From: Rhinopomastus cyanomelas
Lineage: Eukaryota; Chordata; Aves; Bucerotiformes; Rhinopomastidae
Assembly: GCA_013400115.1 (NCBI GenBank)
Contig: VXBP01008530.1
Span: forward strand, 1-64,000
Direction: 5' to 3'
Length of the DNA stretch: 64,000 nt
Notes under the pieces: model-generated
What the model saw: only the letters and a program-made list of their open reading frames with translations
The model's database searches: none
Told to the model about the DNA's origin: nothing
Position numbers and translations under genes: made by a program
Shown: positions 36,801-51,800 of the stretch, in pieces
Position numbering within the stretch: the first letter of the stretch is position 1
Layout: every line of letters starts with the position of its first letter

Positions 36801-39800
36801 GTCTGGATTGCTGCCAGGCCAGCAGCAGTAGCAAAGTCCTGAGAGGGGAGAACTGGTGTGATGGGTGCGAAGGGATGCAGCCCCAGAGCAGTTTGGGCCA
36901 GTGGGAAGGTTGCTAACCTAACACATGTGTAACCACACACATCTGCTTCACGATGCTACTTTAAGCTAAGTATTCCTCCTGTACCAGTTCCACAATCCTT
37001 GTTTTCACACCAGTTCAGGAAAAGCTTTGGGTGACTGTGCATCTTAGCCTGGACAATAGCAGAAGGCATATTCTAAGCTTTGCTTTTTCAGTGGTACAGG
37101 GAAGTTCTCAAGCAAGACCTTACAATCTCCCAGCTTTCCAACTTGCTACTTTTCAGGCAGGCCTGTCCCTCAAAAATTCAGTCTTTTTATAAAACATTGC
37201 TGCATTAGCACAGATCCCCTTAGGGCTTTAGATTAAATTTGAGGGCTACGTACCTCTTTGCAATATTTAGTGACTGCCACTCCTAAAGGATGCTCGCTGC
37301 TGGCTTCTGCAGTGCCAACCACCGCCAGTACCTTCCTCAAAGAGAGCACAGCTGTGTCTCCCAGCAAAAGCACCCTCATAACTTTAGGAACTCCACAGGT
37401 GATGGTCCCAGTTTTATCAAACATCACAGTCTTGATCTGCAAGAAATAACCAGAATTACTGCCTAAGTCGTGCATGCTTATATGCTTTAGAAACATACAG
37501 ACAGGCGAGACCTTAATAATCAGTTGACCATATCTACACCAAGACAGAATAAACCTACAAAACTAGGGATTCCTGTACAGATGCCATGAACTATCTGTAT
37601 AGGTCTCTTTGTGCTTCCTTATTCATTCCCCATACAGTGTTTTCACTGCAGCTAGTGCATCATCCTGTACCTATAATCAGGAAGTCAGACAACAGCGTCA
37701 TTGCAGGACTTGAAGTTTCCTTTGTGTGTGCATATTCACATCCAGGATCCACGCACACTAAACACTTTGGCCACAAGGTATGTGATGCCAGGACAGCTTC
37801 TATCAGTGTTGTTCTAAACAGTTAAGAACAGCAAGGACAAAAGAGGACTCAGGAAGTTTTTTGGTGACAGAGCAGGTGGGAAGAGTGCAAGAAGCTGCAA
37901 CATGTTCCAGAAACAACAGCTTAACTAAAACCAACCTCATGCTGTTCAATGAATTCACTTGTCATCCAGTCTGGTGGATCTTGAGAAACTGGGAATGAAC
38001 CCAAAAACACAGCCCCACCCACATACACTAAAACCCAAAGTTAAAGTAAATTCTAATCCTGAAAATAAACAGAGCACAGACACATGAGAATCAAAAAGCT
38101 CAACAAAGGAGGCACTATTTCCATTCCCAGCTATTTCAACACAGCAACCTTGCAGAATCCAGCAGGTCACCTAATTTCCCAAGCCTTGACCCCAAACTCT
38201 CTTGGATTCAAAAGGTAAAAAGTCCTAACACAAATTAGTAGTTGTTTTTTATGGGTTTGCTTCTTTCACAAAGCTCTCTTGTCTGTGCTTTAAAATGTCC
38301 AATAAGAAAGAGAATAATCAGATGATGAACTTATTCTTACCAACCTTTTCACCTGTTTCACCTTAGCATGCTATGAACTCTTTCTTATCACTAGCTGTGG
38401 ACATGTCAAACCTCCTCTTCCATCAACCATTTCCTCAGGTGGGTTTGGGTTTTTTTTGTCTTTGAAGGGCTTTTTCTTCCTCTCATCTTTTTCTATACAC
38501 TAAAACAACCTGAAATCATTCTGCTTGTCTCTTGCATCCTACATTTTAAACTACTGATCATGATGAATATGCACTTTGCAACAGCCCTCTGAGGAGAGAA
38601 GGCAGACACTGGATGACTTGGCTCTTTTTCAGAGGACATAAAGAGAGTGAAAAACTCAGAAACCTCTTAGGTGATGCAGAACATTAACAGTCTCACCAGC
38701 ATGAGACTGCAAGAACCATTATCTCAACACTTTGCTGTGGCTGCTTTAAAGAAAGAAAGTCAGATTTGTCTTCTTTACCTTAATGGCCAACAGAAAGACC
38801 CCACCAAACTTCCTGCAGCCCTAAGGCTCTGGGAAACAATTTCATGCAGCAACAAGTGGGGAAGCTCGTGCAGAAGCACCGAATGGATTATTCACCTTGT
38901 GTGCCATTTCCAGGGGTTTTCCACCTTTGATGAGGATTCCGTTCTGCGCAGCAACTCCCGTGCCCACCATCACAGCTGTGGGGGTAGCCAGGCCTAAAGA
39001 ACAGGGGCATGCAATGCTCAGCACAGTGATTGAGGTTTGAAACGCAAATCGCAGGATGAGTTCAGCTTTTGAGACTTTGTTCTGATTCTGCAAGAAAAGC
39101 AAAGAGAGGAAGAGAGATACGTATGTGTCCAGAGGACAACATGGATGTACAGTCAGTCACAGCCATTGCAAAACAACACATTTGCCTGGATACCTCCAGC
39201 ACAAGAAAGCAATGGTTACACAATACTACTGCTAGTCTAATCATAGAGAAAGATCAATATGACAAGTTGTTTACAGCAGTATGTCCAGGGTTTTTTGCTG
39301 CTCGAGCACACAGAGGTTTGACTCTGCTCTCAGTCTCCTGGACAACAATACACCACGTTGGCATTTCTTCTATTGCTTGGCAAAGAGCAACTCTTTGTAC
39401 ACAGATCCCCACGGTTGCTGAGCACAGCAAATTCACATCCTAACGATAACAGCAGCTCATCTTATGCCTAAAGCCAAAACCAGCAGGCACAAGGATGTCC
39501 AGAAAAATTTTGGGCATGATAGGAACAGCTCAGCTCCTTGCAGTGCAGCTGTAGACCATGCTCAGTCAAAAACTGATCATGAACCGGTGATCTTTACAGT
39601 CTGTAGTAATCCCATGCAGAACTCTGGGGTAAACACAAAGAACATCTATACCTGCAGGTAGATTTTTAATTAGTTGAAAACACTATATTACACAAAGGTA
39701 TTCGCCGGGTTACAAAATGAAACCCTGCACACAGAGGTACAGCATGTACATTGGAAATACCCTAATCCCAAAACCAATCTCTTAATGAAATCACTTACAG

Positions 39801-42800
39801 GAAAGTATTTTTGAATAACATCAAAATTTATAAATCCAATTGTGATCCATGCTATCAATGTCACTGTTGAAATTAGGATGATAAAAGGAACAAAATATCC
39901 ACTAAACTTATCTGCCAGTTGCTGAATGGGTGCCTGTAAAAAAGAAAAACAGGTATTTTGCACATCTATGGTTTAAAAATTATGAATTATGACGATATAT
40001 AATGATCTTTATATGATGGTTTTTTAAAGATTAGAAAAACATCATTTGCTGAAGTTTGTATATATAATATATAAAAATACAGAATCATTTTCTTCTTTAA
40101 TAAAAATATGTGAAGAAAGGTTTTTTTCTACTATTTTTACCTTTGACATTTGTGCTTCTTCCACCAATTTCACAATTTGTGCCAGAGTGGTATCGTTACC
40201 GACATGGGTTGCATTAACAAGAACTGAGCCGTGTGCGTTTATGGAACCAGCAATCACCGTGCTCCCAGGCTTTTTAGTGACTGGCATAGCTTCTCCTAGA
40301 AAGCAGATGTAAGAGTGAACAAGCCAGTACCTCTAATAACAGTGAACATGGTCCATTAGCACACAGCTCACTGTACGCTAGCCAAATCCATACGCCAAGC
40401 AGTAATGACTAGAAATCACATATTCACAGAAAAATAGAATACTAGAATTGTGTAGGTCAGAAAAGACCTTTAAGATCTTCAAGTCCAACCATTAACCTAA
40501 CTCTACTAAACCCACCACCAATCCATATCCCTGAGCTCCATATCTACATGGCTTTTAAACATACCCAGGGATGGCAATTCAATCCCTTGTATATCTCTAG
40601 AGAAGACATATAAATGGGGGGGGGGGGGGGNNNNNNAAAGAGTAAGAAGGGGGGGGGGGGGGGGGTCCATACTTCTACAGATCCTTTATCTAGGTTTAAT
40701 TTCAAGCCCTAACTCTCCAGTTTGCCATCCTTCAAAAGGACCAGGAGAAAAATGGCTGCAAAAGGAACTCCTAGGAATTTCTCAGATTAACACTCTGTAG
40801 CCATGGGAGTTTGAGCAATCTGTCTTCAATTGTAGTTTTCAGAGAATAGAAAAGTTGCCTCCGTGGCAAAGCTCCTGTTCTCACACTGCCTCTTCAAGAA
40901 CACTAGCTCTACAAAATACCTATTTTCTCTGTTTTTAAGGTTAGTGAAAATGACTGGTTCCCTTAAACTAAGGGTGTCCTTGTTCCCCAAGCAAAGTAAA
41001 TACATAACTAAAACTATTAAGCCAATAGCAATGTAAAAGCTTTATATCCCTTACCCTTATTTACAATAATTTCAGGGTGCAGTAAATCCCACATGATGAA
41101 ATTAAAATTTCAGACACTGTGAAAAACCCTCATGATCTTAAATCAGCATTAAGTTGTGAGCTTTCTTCCCCTCTCCCGGCACAGTGGGAGATCCCCATCA
41201 GAAACCCTGTCCTGTGCCATGCATCACCTCCCAACAACTCAGCAATATTTCCCAATTGCCCTTCAGAAGTTGTTTCTGAGAAGGTACCATCTGTACTAAT
41301 CCATTCCACGGAAAACTCCCACCAGAGTTCTGGAATAATGACAACAGTGTTTACACTCAGCACATTAGTAAGACAACCAAACTGAGCAGAAATTCTTCAG
41401 CTTTTCAATGTCTGGACAGACAAGGGATTAGGATTCGATCTCACAAAGGCTCAGCAGAGCATCCATTATGGGATGGAGCTTATTCAGACAGCAGCATTTG
41501 GGTTGGGTCTGTTCTCTTTACTTCTAAGGAAGAGTTCTAGAATATTCATGTCTTTGTGTGAGTGTAAAGAAAGTTACCAGTAATGAGAGACTCATCTGCC
41601 ATAGAACTGCCTTCAATGACCTTTCCATCCACCGGGAACTTTCCACCAGGAACAACCTTTACAATATCACCTCTTTGAACCAGTTCAACAGCTACCTGCT
41701 CCTCCCTGCAAATGACACAGGTAGAACAGATCAGCTATTTATAACATCAGCTTCAAAAGAAGAATGATGCTTTCACATTAACTGTGTCCAGCCTTAATCT
41801 GTGCAAGCAGGCAGGCTGAAGGGGTTTGGGTTCATCATACCTGATGACAGCGTGGTCAGGTCCAAGAGTCACCACAGTGGCTTCTGTAGCTTGAAGGGAT
41901 ATAAGTTTTGCAAGAGCTTCTGAGGTCTTACTCTGAGAAACAGAGATGAACGTTCAAGATACACTCAGATATTTAAATGCCTCAACATTAACTTAACACA
42001 ATGAACTATAAAATTTCAGACACTGGGAAAAAACACAAAGTGTACTTAACACCATGAGCTATAAATGGCTTTGTGTAATATACAGGCCACATGAGAACCA
42101 TTTGTCTCAAGGTTACTCTGAGGGGTTTTATTCTACCCTCACCATAAACACACGGCGAATTGTGTGAGGATGAGTTACCTTTGCTATGTGCTCCAGCCAT
42201 CTCCCAAGGGCAATGAACACAAAGAGCATTGGAGGAGTGTCAAAGAAAGTGACAGGGCTTTTCTCTGCCTTTTCAATGACTGCCACCATCAGGATCACAC
42301 ACGAATACACGTAGGCAATCGTCGTGGCCAGTACTATGAGTACATCCATATTGGCCGTCTTGTGCTTCAGTGATTTGTACGCTTGCACGTAAAAATACCA
42401 TCCTCCCAGAAACTGTTGGTATAAGCACGGACAGACTCACGTTAACATCAGAGCAGTGGAAGAACAGAGTATGTAAGAGTGTCTACAGCACAATTATAAA
42501 TGTGTAGCAGGTAAGGGAAGGCATTGCTGTGCCATGCAAACTCTAGACTGATGTAACTTCAGCTGAGTTACATCCTTCTTCAGGGAGGCTGACTCCATAG
42601 TCATCCTCTCACTTGCCCTTTCATGTTCTCTCACTACTGGCTAAATGCCATCATTTTCTCAGTAATCTCAAAGTAATCCAGGCACAGAAGCTGAAGGGAT
42701 TGACCTACAGTTATCCAGTTACTTACTGATCAGGTATTTCTTCCCAACTTGGAAAACTATCAGATGCAACTTTGGCATAAATAAGGGTTGTGAGCAATGG

Positions 42801-45800
42801 GTAACTTGCAAAATGATCTTAAAGGACTCCTCCAAGAAAAGACGTTCTGTGATTCTGTGGAAAGGGCCACCTCATTCTGCATAGGAGCACCTCCCTTATA
42901 AGGAGAGGCTGAGGGAGCTGGGGCTCTTTAGCTTGGAGAAAAGGAGACCGAGGGGTGACCTCATTCATGTTTATAAATATGTGAGGGGTGGGTGTCAGGA
43001 GGATGGAGCCAGGCTCTTCTCAATGTTATCTGGTGATAGGACAAGGGGCAATGGGTGTAAGCCGGAACATAGGAGGTTCCACATGCATATGAGAAGGAAC
43101 TTCTTCCCAGTGAGGGTGACAGAGCACTGGAACAGGCTGCTCTTGGGAGGCTGTGGAGTCTCCTTCTCTGGAGATGTTTAAAACCCACCTGGATGTGTTC
43201 CTGTGCATCTTGGTCTAGGTGATCCTGCTCTGGTGGGGCGATTGGACTAGTTGATCTTTCAAGGTCCCTTCCAATCCCTAATGTTCTGTGAATCTGTGAC
43301 AAGGGGGCAGGTCTAATCCAAAGAGCCTGTCCAGACCCCTGTCTTTATCACATCAGACTACGTAAGCGAGAGATGAATAGAAAGCAAACCCCTAGGAAGT
43401 GCTATGAACATACCTGAACAAAAGTACACAGGATAAAGAAGAGAAGATTCAAAACAGACAATCCAGGAATGAGGTTGTGTTCCAGCACCATAGACCCACG
43501 GTGTTCACCAACAGGTATTAGCATATAAATCATCAGGATTAAGACAGGGATACCAAACAGTAGGCTACACAGGAAAGATTTCCTCCACCTGCAAAGAAGC
43601 AGCTGTGAATTCATGGTTGCCACCCACCCCACTGTGCCCAGGCCAAAGTGTGCTTGCAGGGCAGAGCTGAGCACATTACTACTATAGGAGCACACGGCTT
43701 TGGGACATCTGGGCAAGTTCCTAAGTTTTGTGACAGTTTCAGTGTCTCATAGGATAACCTGGGAATATTGGTTACAGTCAGATGAATACAAACAGCATGC
43801 CCAGGTGGCCAAAAAGGCAAACAGCATCCTGGCTTGTATCAGAAATAGAGTGGCCAGCAGCAAGGTGATTGTACCGCTGTACTCAGCACTGGTGAGGCTA
43901 CTCCTCGAATACCATGTTCAGCTCTGGGACACTCACTATAGGAAGGACATCTCATGTCCAGAGAAGGGCACTGAGGCTCATGAAAGGCCTGTGAGGAGCA
44001 GCTGAGGGAACCGATGTTGTTTAGCCTGGAGAAAAGGAGGCTGAGAGGAGATATTATTTCTCAAGTACTTGAAAGAAGGTTGGAGTGAGGAAGGGATCAG
44101 CCTCTTCTCCCAGGTGGCAAGCAACAGGAGTAGAAGAAATGACTGCAAGCTGCACCAGGGAAGGTTTAGGCTGGATATTAGAAAGATTTTATTCACTGAT
44201 TGGGTCACTGGGCATTGGAACAGACTGCCTAGGGCAGTGGTAGAGTCACCATCCCTGGTGAAACTGGTGCATAGAGACATGGTTTAGTGGTGACCTGGCA
44301 GGGCTGTGTTAACAGTTGGGCTTGGTGATCTTAGACTTTTCCAACCAGAGATTCTGTGACTCTGAGACTTCTACCAGTTAAAAATAAAAACAAATGAAAG
44401 TACTATAAGTACCTGAATGAAATGGCAAATCATAAAATTAAATATGTTTTACATAGGGATAAACTAAATTAATTGGAAGGGACAGAGGGAGGTGAGTTAC
44501 AAGACATTAGCTATACACTTCCATTCGGACTTAATGATCCCACAGGCCTTTTCCAGCCTGAATGATTCTATGATTAGTGAAAAGGAGCAATACTTACTGC
44601 TGTATTTCCTTTTTATGATCCAGGTTATGTGCATTCGGAACTCTTCTAGCCACAGAAGCATGAAAGCCAATTTCCTTTTTATTGGAAGGGGAGGGAAGAT
44701 AAGTTCATTTTGATTAAACTAACCATATTGCTTGCAGCATAGTTAAACAACACTACTCTCAGAAGGAATGTCAGAAAAAGACACTGTTTTATGTTTGATG
44801 CCAACTCCTCATTTAGTTTTGGATCCTGCCAACATGAGAGGATATTTCAGCCAGTACTCAAAATGTGAAGTGGGAAGTATTTCTGCTACCTACACGTGGA
44901 TACAGGGCACAGATGAACCAAGTGTCCCATGTTTCTTAGGCTCAGGAAGTTCCCACTGACAGCCACAATTCTGCTGCCTCCTTCAAGGAAAATTCATGTC
45001 CTGTCATCTCCACTGAAGTAAGCACGAGAGATGGGAAATAACACCAAGGAAGGTTAAAATGTCCAAGCCACTGAGCTAGGCAATTTGTCAGCATCTCACT
45101 AACTCTACACTTCAGGAGATACACCTGAAACTGAAAATCAAAGTGGCTTCAATCTCTTTAGTGTGTAAAACAAAAAACTATGGTGTGAAGCATCCCAGAA
45201 GCAATTACAGCCAACAGCTGATTTTGACTGATACTTCAGTGAGTCACTGCAGCAGAACTATGTCCCTCACAAAAAACCAAAAGTGACCCACTCTAGGCTT
45301 GCAATCACAATATATTCAAACTTCCTGCATCACAAGATGCTCCTGTGGCACCGTGAACTTTGCACAACTACTCTGCCAGCCTGGATAGTCTGCTAGTTAA
45401 CATGTCAATCATCTGTTGCCCCCTCAAGTCTGCAGTATAGTCCAAAACACAAAAGGCAAACCACCTCTGCTGTCCTCCTGACTGCTTGCTACGTGGGCTT
45501 CATACAGTAAATTCTCTACCTTCCTGGCAGTGCAGAGAAGGAAAACACTTTTTCCACACCTGAAACATGATAGCAGCAGATTTTATGATCTCTGTGGTTA
45601 CTGGTTTCTTTCCTCTAGTGGCTGCATCACAAGCTGTCTTGGTTTAAAAAGTTCTTGTCTAAACTGATGTGGGAATAAATGCCAGTGTACACAGAGACAC
45701 GCAGTGCTTGTAGTAGGAGCTGTTGCAAAACCTCTTTTACAGCCTCTTTCACTGGCAAGAGAAAGTAGCAGTTTTTCTCTGAAGTTATCAACATGTCACT

Positions 45801-48800
45801 GAAATAACTGGAAATCAGAGACTGAGGATTCTACACACAGAACTGTGAAGAATGAATACACAAAAATACTGTCACCAGATACAGGTATGTGGTTAGTTAT
45901 ATTTGCAGTTTTTAGAGTAACAACTGGGAAGACTATGCATTACTGTGGAGCACAGGCATAAAAAGAGATGGCAGCAGCTATGTCATCTGCAAAAGTCAGT
46001 GGAACATCAGCTGCTTTATTTCCTTTTTAACTTCACTTATGTTCAAACATTAAAAAAAAATCTAAAGCCTACCTCAATTATTTTTATAATATCTCGAGGT
46101 CCAGTAATTTCAGGATCAAACTGGATATGAGCTTTGCAGGTAGCAAGAGCAACTGAGGCATAGAGTATGCCATTTGTTCTCATGAGTTTGGATTCAATAT
46201 TGTGAACACAAGAAGCACAAGTCATCCCTGTAATCTAAAGAAAAGATAATTTTAGGTAGTTAGAGAGTTAGCAGTCCCCCACATTCACACAATATTGTTG
46301 GATGAATTTGAGACAATACTTCCCCGTGTCACAAAGGTTCTAGTGACTACTCAGGCTCTGCTGCTCCTGACCCAAGTCTTCAACATGAAAACTGTCTAAA
46401 TGAGAACATAACTAGCCACTCTCATCATAAATTCTGCAACCGGAAGTTACAGTCACAGAATCACTCTGGGTGGAAAAGACCCCTGAGATCATCAAGTCCA
46501 ACCATCTACCCTACATTACAAGTTCACATTTAAACCAGATCCCTCAAGACCTTGGCCAAACGATCTTTAAACACATCCAGTGACGGCGACTCAACCACCT
46601 CCCTGGAAAGCCCATTCCAGTGCCTGACCACCCTTTCTGTGAAAAAGTTTTCCTAATATCTAGTCTAAACCTACCTTGTTGTAACTTGAACCAATTCCCT
46701 CTTGTTCTATCACTAGTTGCTGGTCAGAAGAGATCAGCACCAACATCTTCACAGTGTCTTTTCAGGTAGTTGTAGAGAGTGATGAGGTCTCCTCTCAGCC
46801 TCCTCTTCTTCAAACTAAAGAGCCCCAGCTCTTTCAGTCTTTCCTCATAAGATTTATTCTCCAGGCCCTTCACCAGCTTAGTCATCCTCCTCTGCACCTG
46901 CTCCAGCACCTCCACATCTCTCTTCTATTGAGATGCCCGAAACTGGACACAGTACTCAAGATACATATTTGTATAGCAGCACTTGCAGACTGTATTCACT
47001 GTAAGGGTGTAGCTAACGTAGCAGCTACATGAACATTGCCAAAGTCAAACTCTACTTGCTCAATTTGTCACTTAAATTTACCTGTGGCTTCTGTAAGGCA
47101 CGTTCCCACCTACGGTTCTATTAGCACAACTGTTGTTACCCATCTTGTACATCAGTGAATAAAAATAGACCTTTGAAGAATCAGTGAATAAAAACAGACC
47201 TTTGAAGAATCTGTCCTTCATATAAACAATTCACTACTTTTACCTGAAGTTCTCAGACCTCTATACGAAGCCCCAGGCATTATCAAGACATACTTGGTGA
47301 TACATTCTCAGTTGTACTAGTGACTGAAGTGGCTTCAGGTAAAAGTCCCATTCAATTTCTCCTTGCTAAGGAAAGTCCACTCTATACGTGTAACTATCAC
47401 TTTTTATTTCAGCAGCTTTGGACAGATTCTTCTAAGATCAATTGATTTTGTCTTTTCAGCAATTAGGAAAACAAGTGTCACCAGCCAGAACTGACTTGCT
47501 GAAGCCACAACCCCTTAAACAAAAGCATTGCAAGAAAATAGCTCATCCAAAACTGACATATAATTCCAAATCCATATGACTTACAAGAAGTTCCACATTT
47601 CCTTCTGTTTCTGGATGATCTTCTATGATGGTGGCCTCAAAACCCAAATTCTGGATCAGTTGTGCTATTTCAAGAGGCTGTATGAGCTCTGGCTTGTATT
47701 TTATCTCTGCTTTGCCTGCCATCAATGCTACCAACACCGAAACAATTCCTGTAGCAGCAATAACAAAAACTATTGAATTATGTGGCTCCTTTGAGGGGAA
47801 GAAAAAGAAAACATTACAAGTGATAGTCTATAAGACCTGCAAAAACTCAAAGCTGTTATAAGCCAAACGACTTCTATCTGCCTCCTACTATTGCTCCCTA
47901 GTCACAACAGCAAAGTTTTTGCTGAGATCCAGCCATGCTGAGGTTCCCTTTTAGCAATGAAAGGAAATGCAGGAGTTACATAGGGAAGGAGCTGAGTTTT
48001 GCTGTAATCAAATGGACAAAAACAATGTTCAGAAGCAGCATTTGCACTCATTGCTGCTCTCTAAGTTCGGAAAGCCCCAAATGAACTTCACAGCACAAAA
48101 CCAGGCCTTTTTCTTTTCTGGTTTTTCTCTTTGTTATTTCATGTATTTATCAAATAAATACACCAGCAGAAATCTACATTTAGAATGAAAAGACAAACAT
48201 TCAGTGGGAGGGGGGTTGGAACTGGATGATCAGGTGGTCCCTTCCAATCCCGAGTGATTCCGATTCTAAAACTTCTCCAGTGAAGTGATCCTGCTGTGGC
48301 AGGGGGATTGGACTAGATGATCTTTGATTCTATGATTCTATAAAAATCACAATTTAAAAAGTTCTAAACTGCTAATGGTTTCTTGGCTTTTTAAAATCGA
48401 GGGAGTGAGACCATCACTGGAAGACTGGGGAACAGGAATCTGTATGTGAAACCCTCCAAAGGCATGTCTACACAAATTAAACCAGACATTGCTGAGGCTC
48501 ATCTGTTAAAATTCTAGACAGCCAGAGGAAAGGCAGTTCCAGTGTGTGGACTTCTAACCCAATTAGCTTTGCTGTGCCTAAGCTAAGAGCATTACCCAAG
48601 CACAGGAGCCACACAGTTCTTTTGTACCTGCTGGTGTAAATGTGCCATGAAGGATAGGTTTCACATCACAAATGTGTCAACAGCCTTGGAAGAGATGGAT
48701 TGCTCTGTAAAGCAATAAGGCCCTAAAGACTAAATGAGAACCATCCCTCTGTTCTTGTCTTGACACTTACTTGAAATTTTTATCACATTACAACTTACTG

Positions 48801-51800
48801 TTACAAAACTAGCATGTTGACTGCGTTTGTGCACCAGAGAGTAGGAGAGTTAATCTGTGACAAAGTTATATTGGCACTAGGAAAGAGTATTAAGCCTATT
48901 GAACCTCCAGAGGTTGCACCACAGGCTCTTTCATTAGCTGTATAGAACATCTTTTCCACCCCACAGTCTGCTAGAGTCATTAAAAGAACATAAACTTTAT
49001 TACCGTTTTCTTTCTGCAAACTTCTTTCAATGGTAGACACACATGATGCACAGGTCATGCCTGTGATTTGTAAAAAACACTTCTCAGCCGCTGCTCCACT
49101 GGACTGGTTTGGCCCATCAAAGTGAGGTCTGTCCGGAAGAGCATCCAACGCACAGCCTTGGTGAGGAGGCTCTGGAGCTCGAGGCTGCACAGCAACATTG
49201 CAGGTATCAGGCTGGTTCCTGCATCCTTCAGCAGCAGTATCTTGAATAAATGCACAATAAACTGAACAAACACTGTCTACAGTGTGGCTGGATGACACAA
49301 AATGACAAGCAAGTCACATATATCAATTAGTTGCTTGAAAGGCGACACAGTGATCTGGCTCTCTTGAAGGAAATGGTACAGATTGTGACTATGCACATAA
49401 CAATATCCCCTCACCAGGACCATTTGCACGATCATTTAACTCTGTGATGCTGATTTTCCAATTTGAGATGACAAATGATGATGCTCTTGAATTTCAATAC
49501 TTAGACCTGACAGCTCAATAAATCACTCAATAAAAATATACTGGTATCGTGAGGGTCTATCCAGCACAGAGAACATGGTCCAATCACATCCATTCTGTTG
49601 TCCTCTCTGCAGTACTCATTGCACTGAATTGCCAACAAGGGAAAGGACAAGTGTCTCAACTGGTTTCTCTTTATGGCACAATATTTGCACCGCAAGCACT
49701 GAAAAATGAGTAGTGGATGGATTTGCAGCACCCAGAAGACCTCCACACATCCAGGCCTGCTGCTATCATTTTTGTTCTTTATCAGATAGTGAACTGCCAC
49801 CTGACAGCTCCAGCTGCAGTCACAAGCTGCCTCGCCTGGGAAAAGCTTTGTGTAAAATAACAAGAGTTGTTTCTGGACATGTTAAACACAGAGACTCCCC
49901 TCCATCACAAATGGATTGGCATGTCTCTCACCAGCAAATTCTAAATCAATTAAATCATAATTAAACACCACATACAGGCTCCTCTTCTTCCACAGCAGTT
50001 CCACAGATTCAGAGGCATTGGACCCATAAGTAAAACTTACAGGATATGGTCTTCATTCCAGATGTAATACATTAGTATCTCATACAATCATTAGGGATTG
50101 GAAGGGACCTCGAAAGATCATCTAGTCCAATCCCCCTGCCACAGCAGGATCACCTAGACCAAGTCATAGAATCAGTCAGGGTTAGAAGGGGCACTGACTG
50201 ACTCTATGACTTGGTCTCAACTCAAACCTTTTGAGTTGAAGCAGATAAATACTTCTTTGAAATTCAGTAAAGGAGACTGTAGACCACAGCAACTTCCTAA
50301 ACATTGAGCACGTGTACGTACTGTGCTGCAGCTGAGATGTAAAAGCACCTGCCTCCACCAAAGAGTAGCATGAAACTTACCTCATGTAAAGAAAGGCTTA
50401 GTAAAGCAGGGCTAGTAAAAGTACTCCAGAAATATAGGTCAAAGGATTATAACGCTAAAAGACTATTTTAGGTCTGTTAAATGTGGCTTTAAATAAAAGG
50501 ATTTCATTAAGTTTGTGGGGTTCAGTATTTGGAAACATAAATGAGAACATTTGGTTTGATAAATCTAGTTACAGCAGCCTGTTGACACAGAAGAAAACCT
50601 ACTTCAGTGGGCAAGGGGATCAGCTATTTGGAATGCCCCCTATCAACGTTCAAGCCTTTTGGCTTCATAACGTAACTCAACTGTTACACCCACTAGTGCA
50701 GTTATTAAGAGCTGAAACAAAGAGCATCTCCCCTGCTGAGTAAGGTCAGGTCAGGCCAGTCACTTAGAAAAGGCAATGCCATAGTGATGTTTTAAAAGTT
50801 TCTCTCTGGAAAAGAGTCTCAAGACAGGTGCTGCATGGCCCAGCTTGGCACGTTACCCACAGAAGGAAAAAACACTGTTACCTGTCAGCACAGAAGCATC
50901 AAACCCCATGTCTTCTACAGCAGCTCTTAACTCTTCTCCACTAGTAACAGCTGGATTATAATGTATGGTCCCAGTTCTGGCAGCCAGAGAAACTGATACG
51001 CGTTGCACTCCTTGCCTCTGGGATATGGTTCCTTCTATGGACTGCACACAAGAACTGCAGGTCATGCCATCGATCCTAATAACGGCTGTGCACGTTGTGT
51101 CTTGCAGCGGCTCTCTGAAGGGACCACACACCGAAGCAGGCGGTGGAGATGCTCCTTTGCTTGTTTCCGAATCATTAAGGAAGCACACTTTAAAGTTTTT
51201 AGGTGGAAGGGATTCAATTGCTTGCTGCAAAGCTGACAGGGAAACCAAATGTGGGCTATACTGTACCACGGCACGTTTCTGCTCCAAAGACACTTTAATG
51301 CTTTGTATGCCGGGAAGATCTGATATATTCCCTTCAATGTTCCTGACGCAGGACTCACAGTGCATGCCTTCTATCTGTATGCTCACCGTAGCAGCGCTAC
51401 TCATCTCAGCAACCAGAGGATTCACCCCATCACTCTCAAGACTTGTCGATGTCTTCCTGGGGTCGGCATTCTGCAAGCGCTCAAGACTGAGGACACCCAG
51501 CTTCAAAGGGGCTGGCTTACTTTTAATGGTGCAGTCATAGCCCAAGTCACTGATATGGCTCCTGAGGTCGTCGGGCTGAATGATGTAAGGGTAGTAAACA
51601 ATAATGGCTTCCTGGTTACTAAGGGACACCTTGATTTTCGCCACGCCGTGCAGTTTCCTCATCTTTCCTTCAATGTTGGTGACACACGACTGGCACGTCA
51701 TGCCTTCTACCCGAAGCTTAACTACAGCTTCTCTCAAGGACGACAAATTCACAGTTGCTGTCGTCAACCTCTCTTCCGCTACGCTGGCATCAAAGCCCAT

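Noticed and set aside
49501..49863. 120-codon cysteine-rich open frame in ATP7B intron 2
   Set aside because: No acceptor/donor pair joins it to ATP7B in phase and the cysteines show no known spacing.
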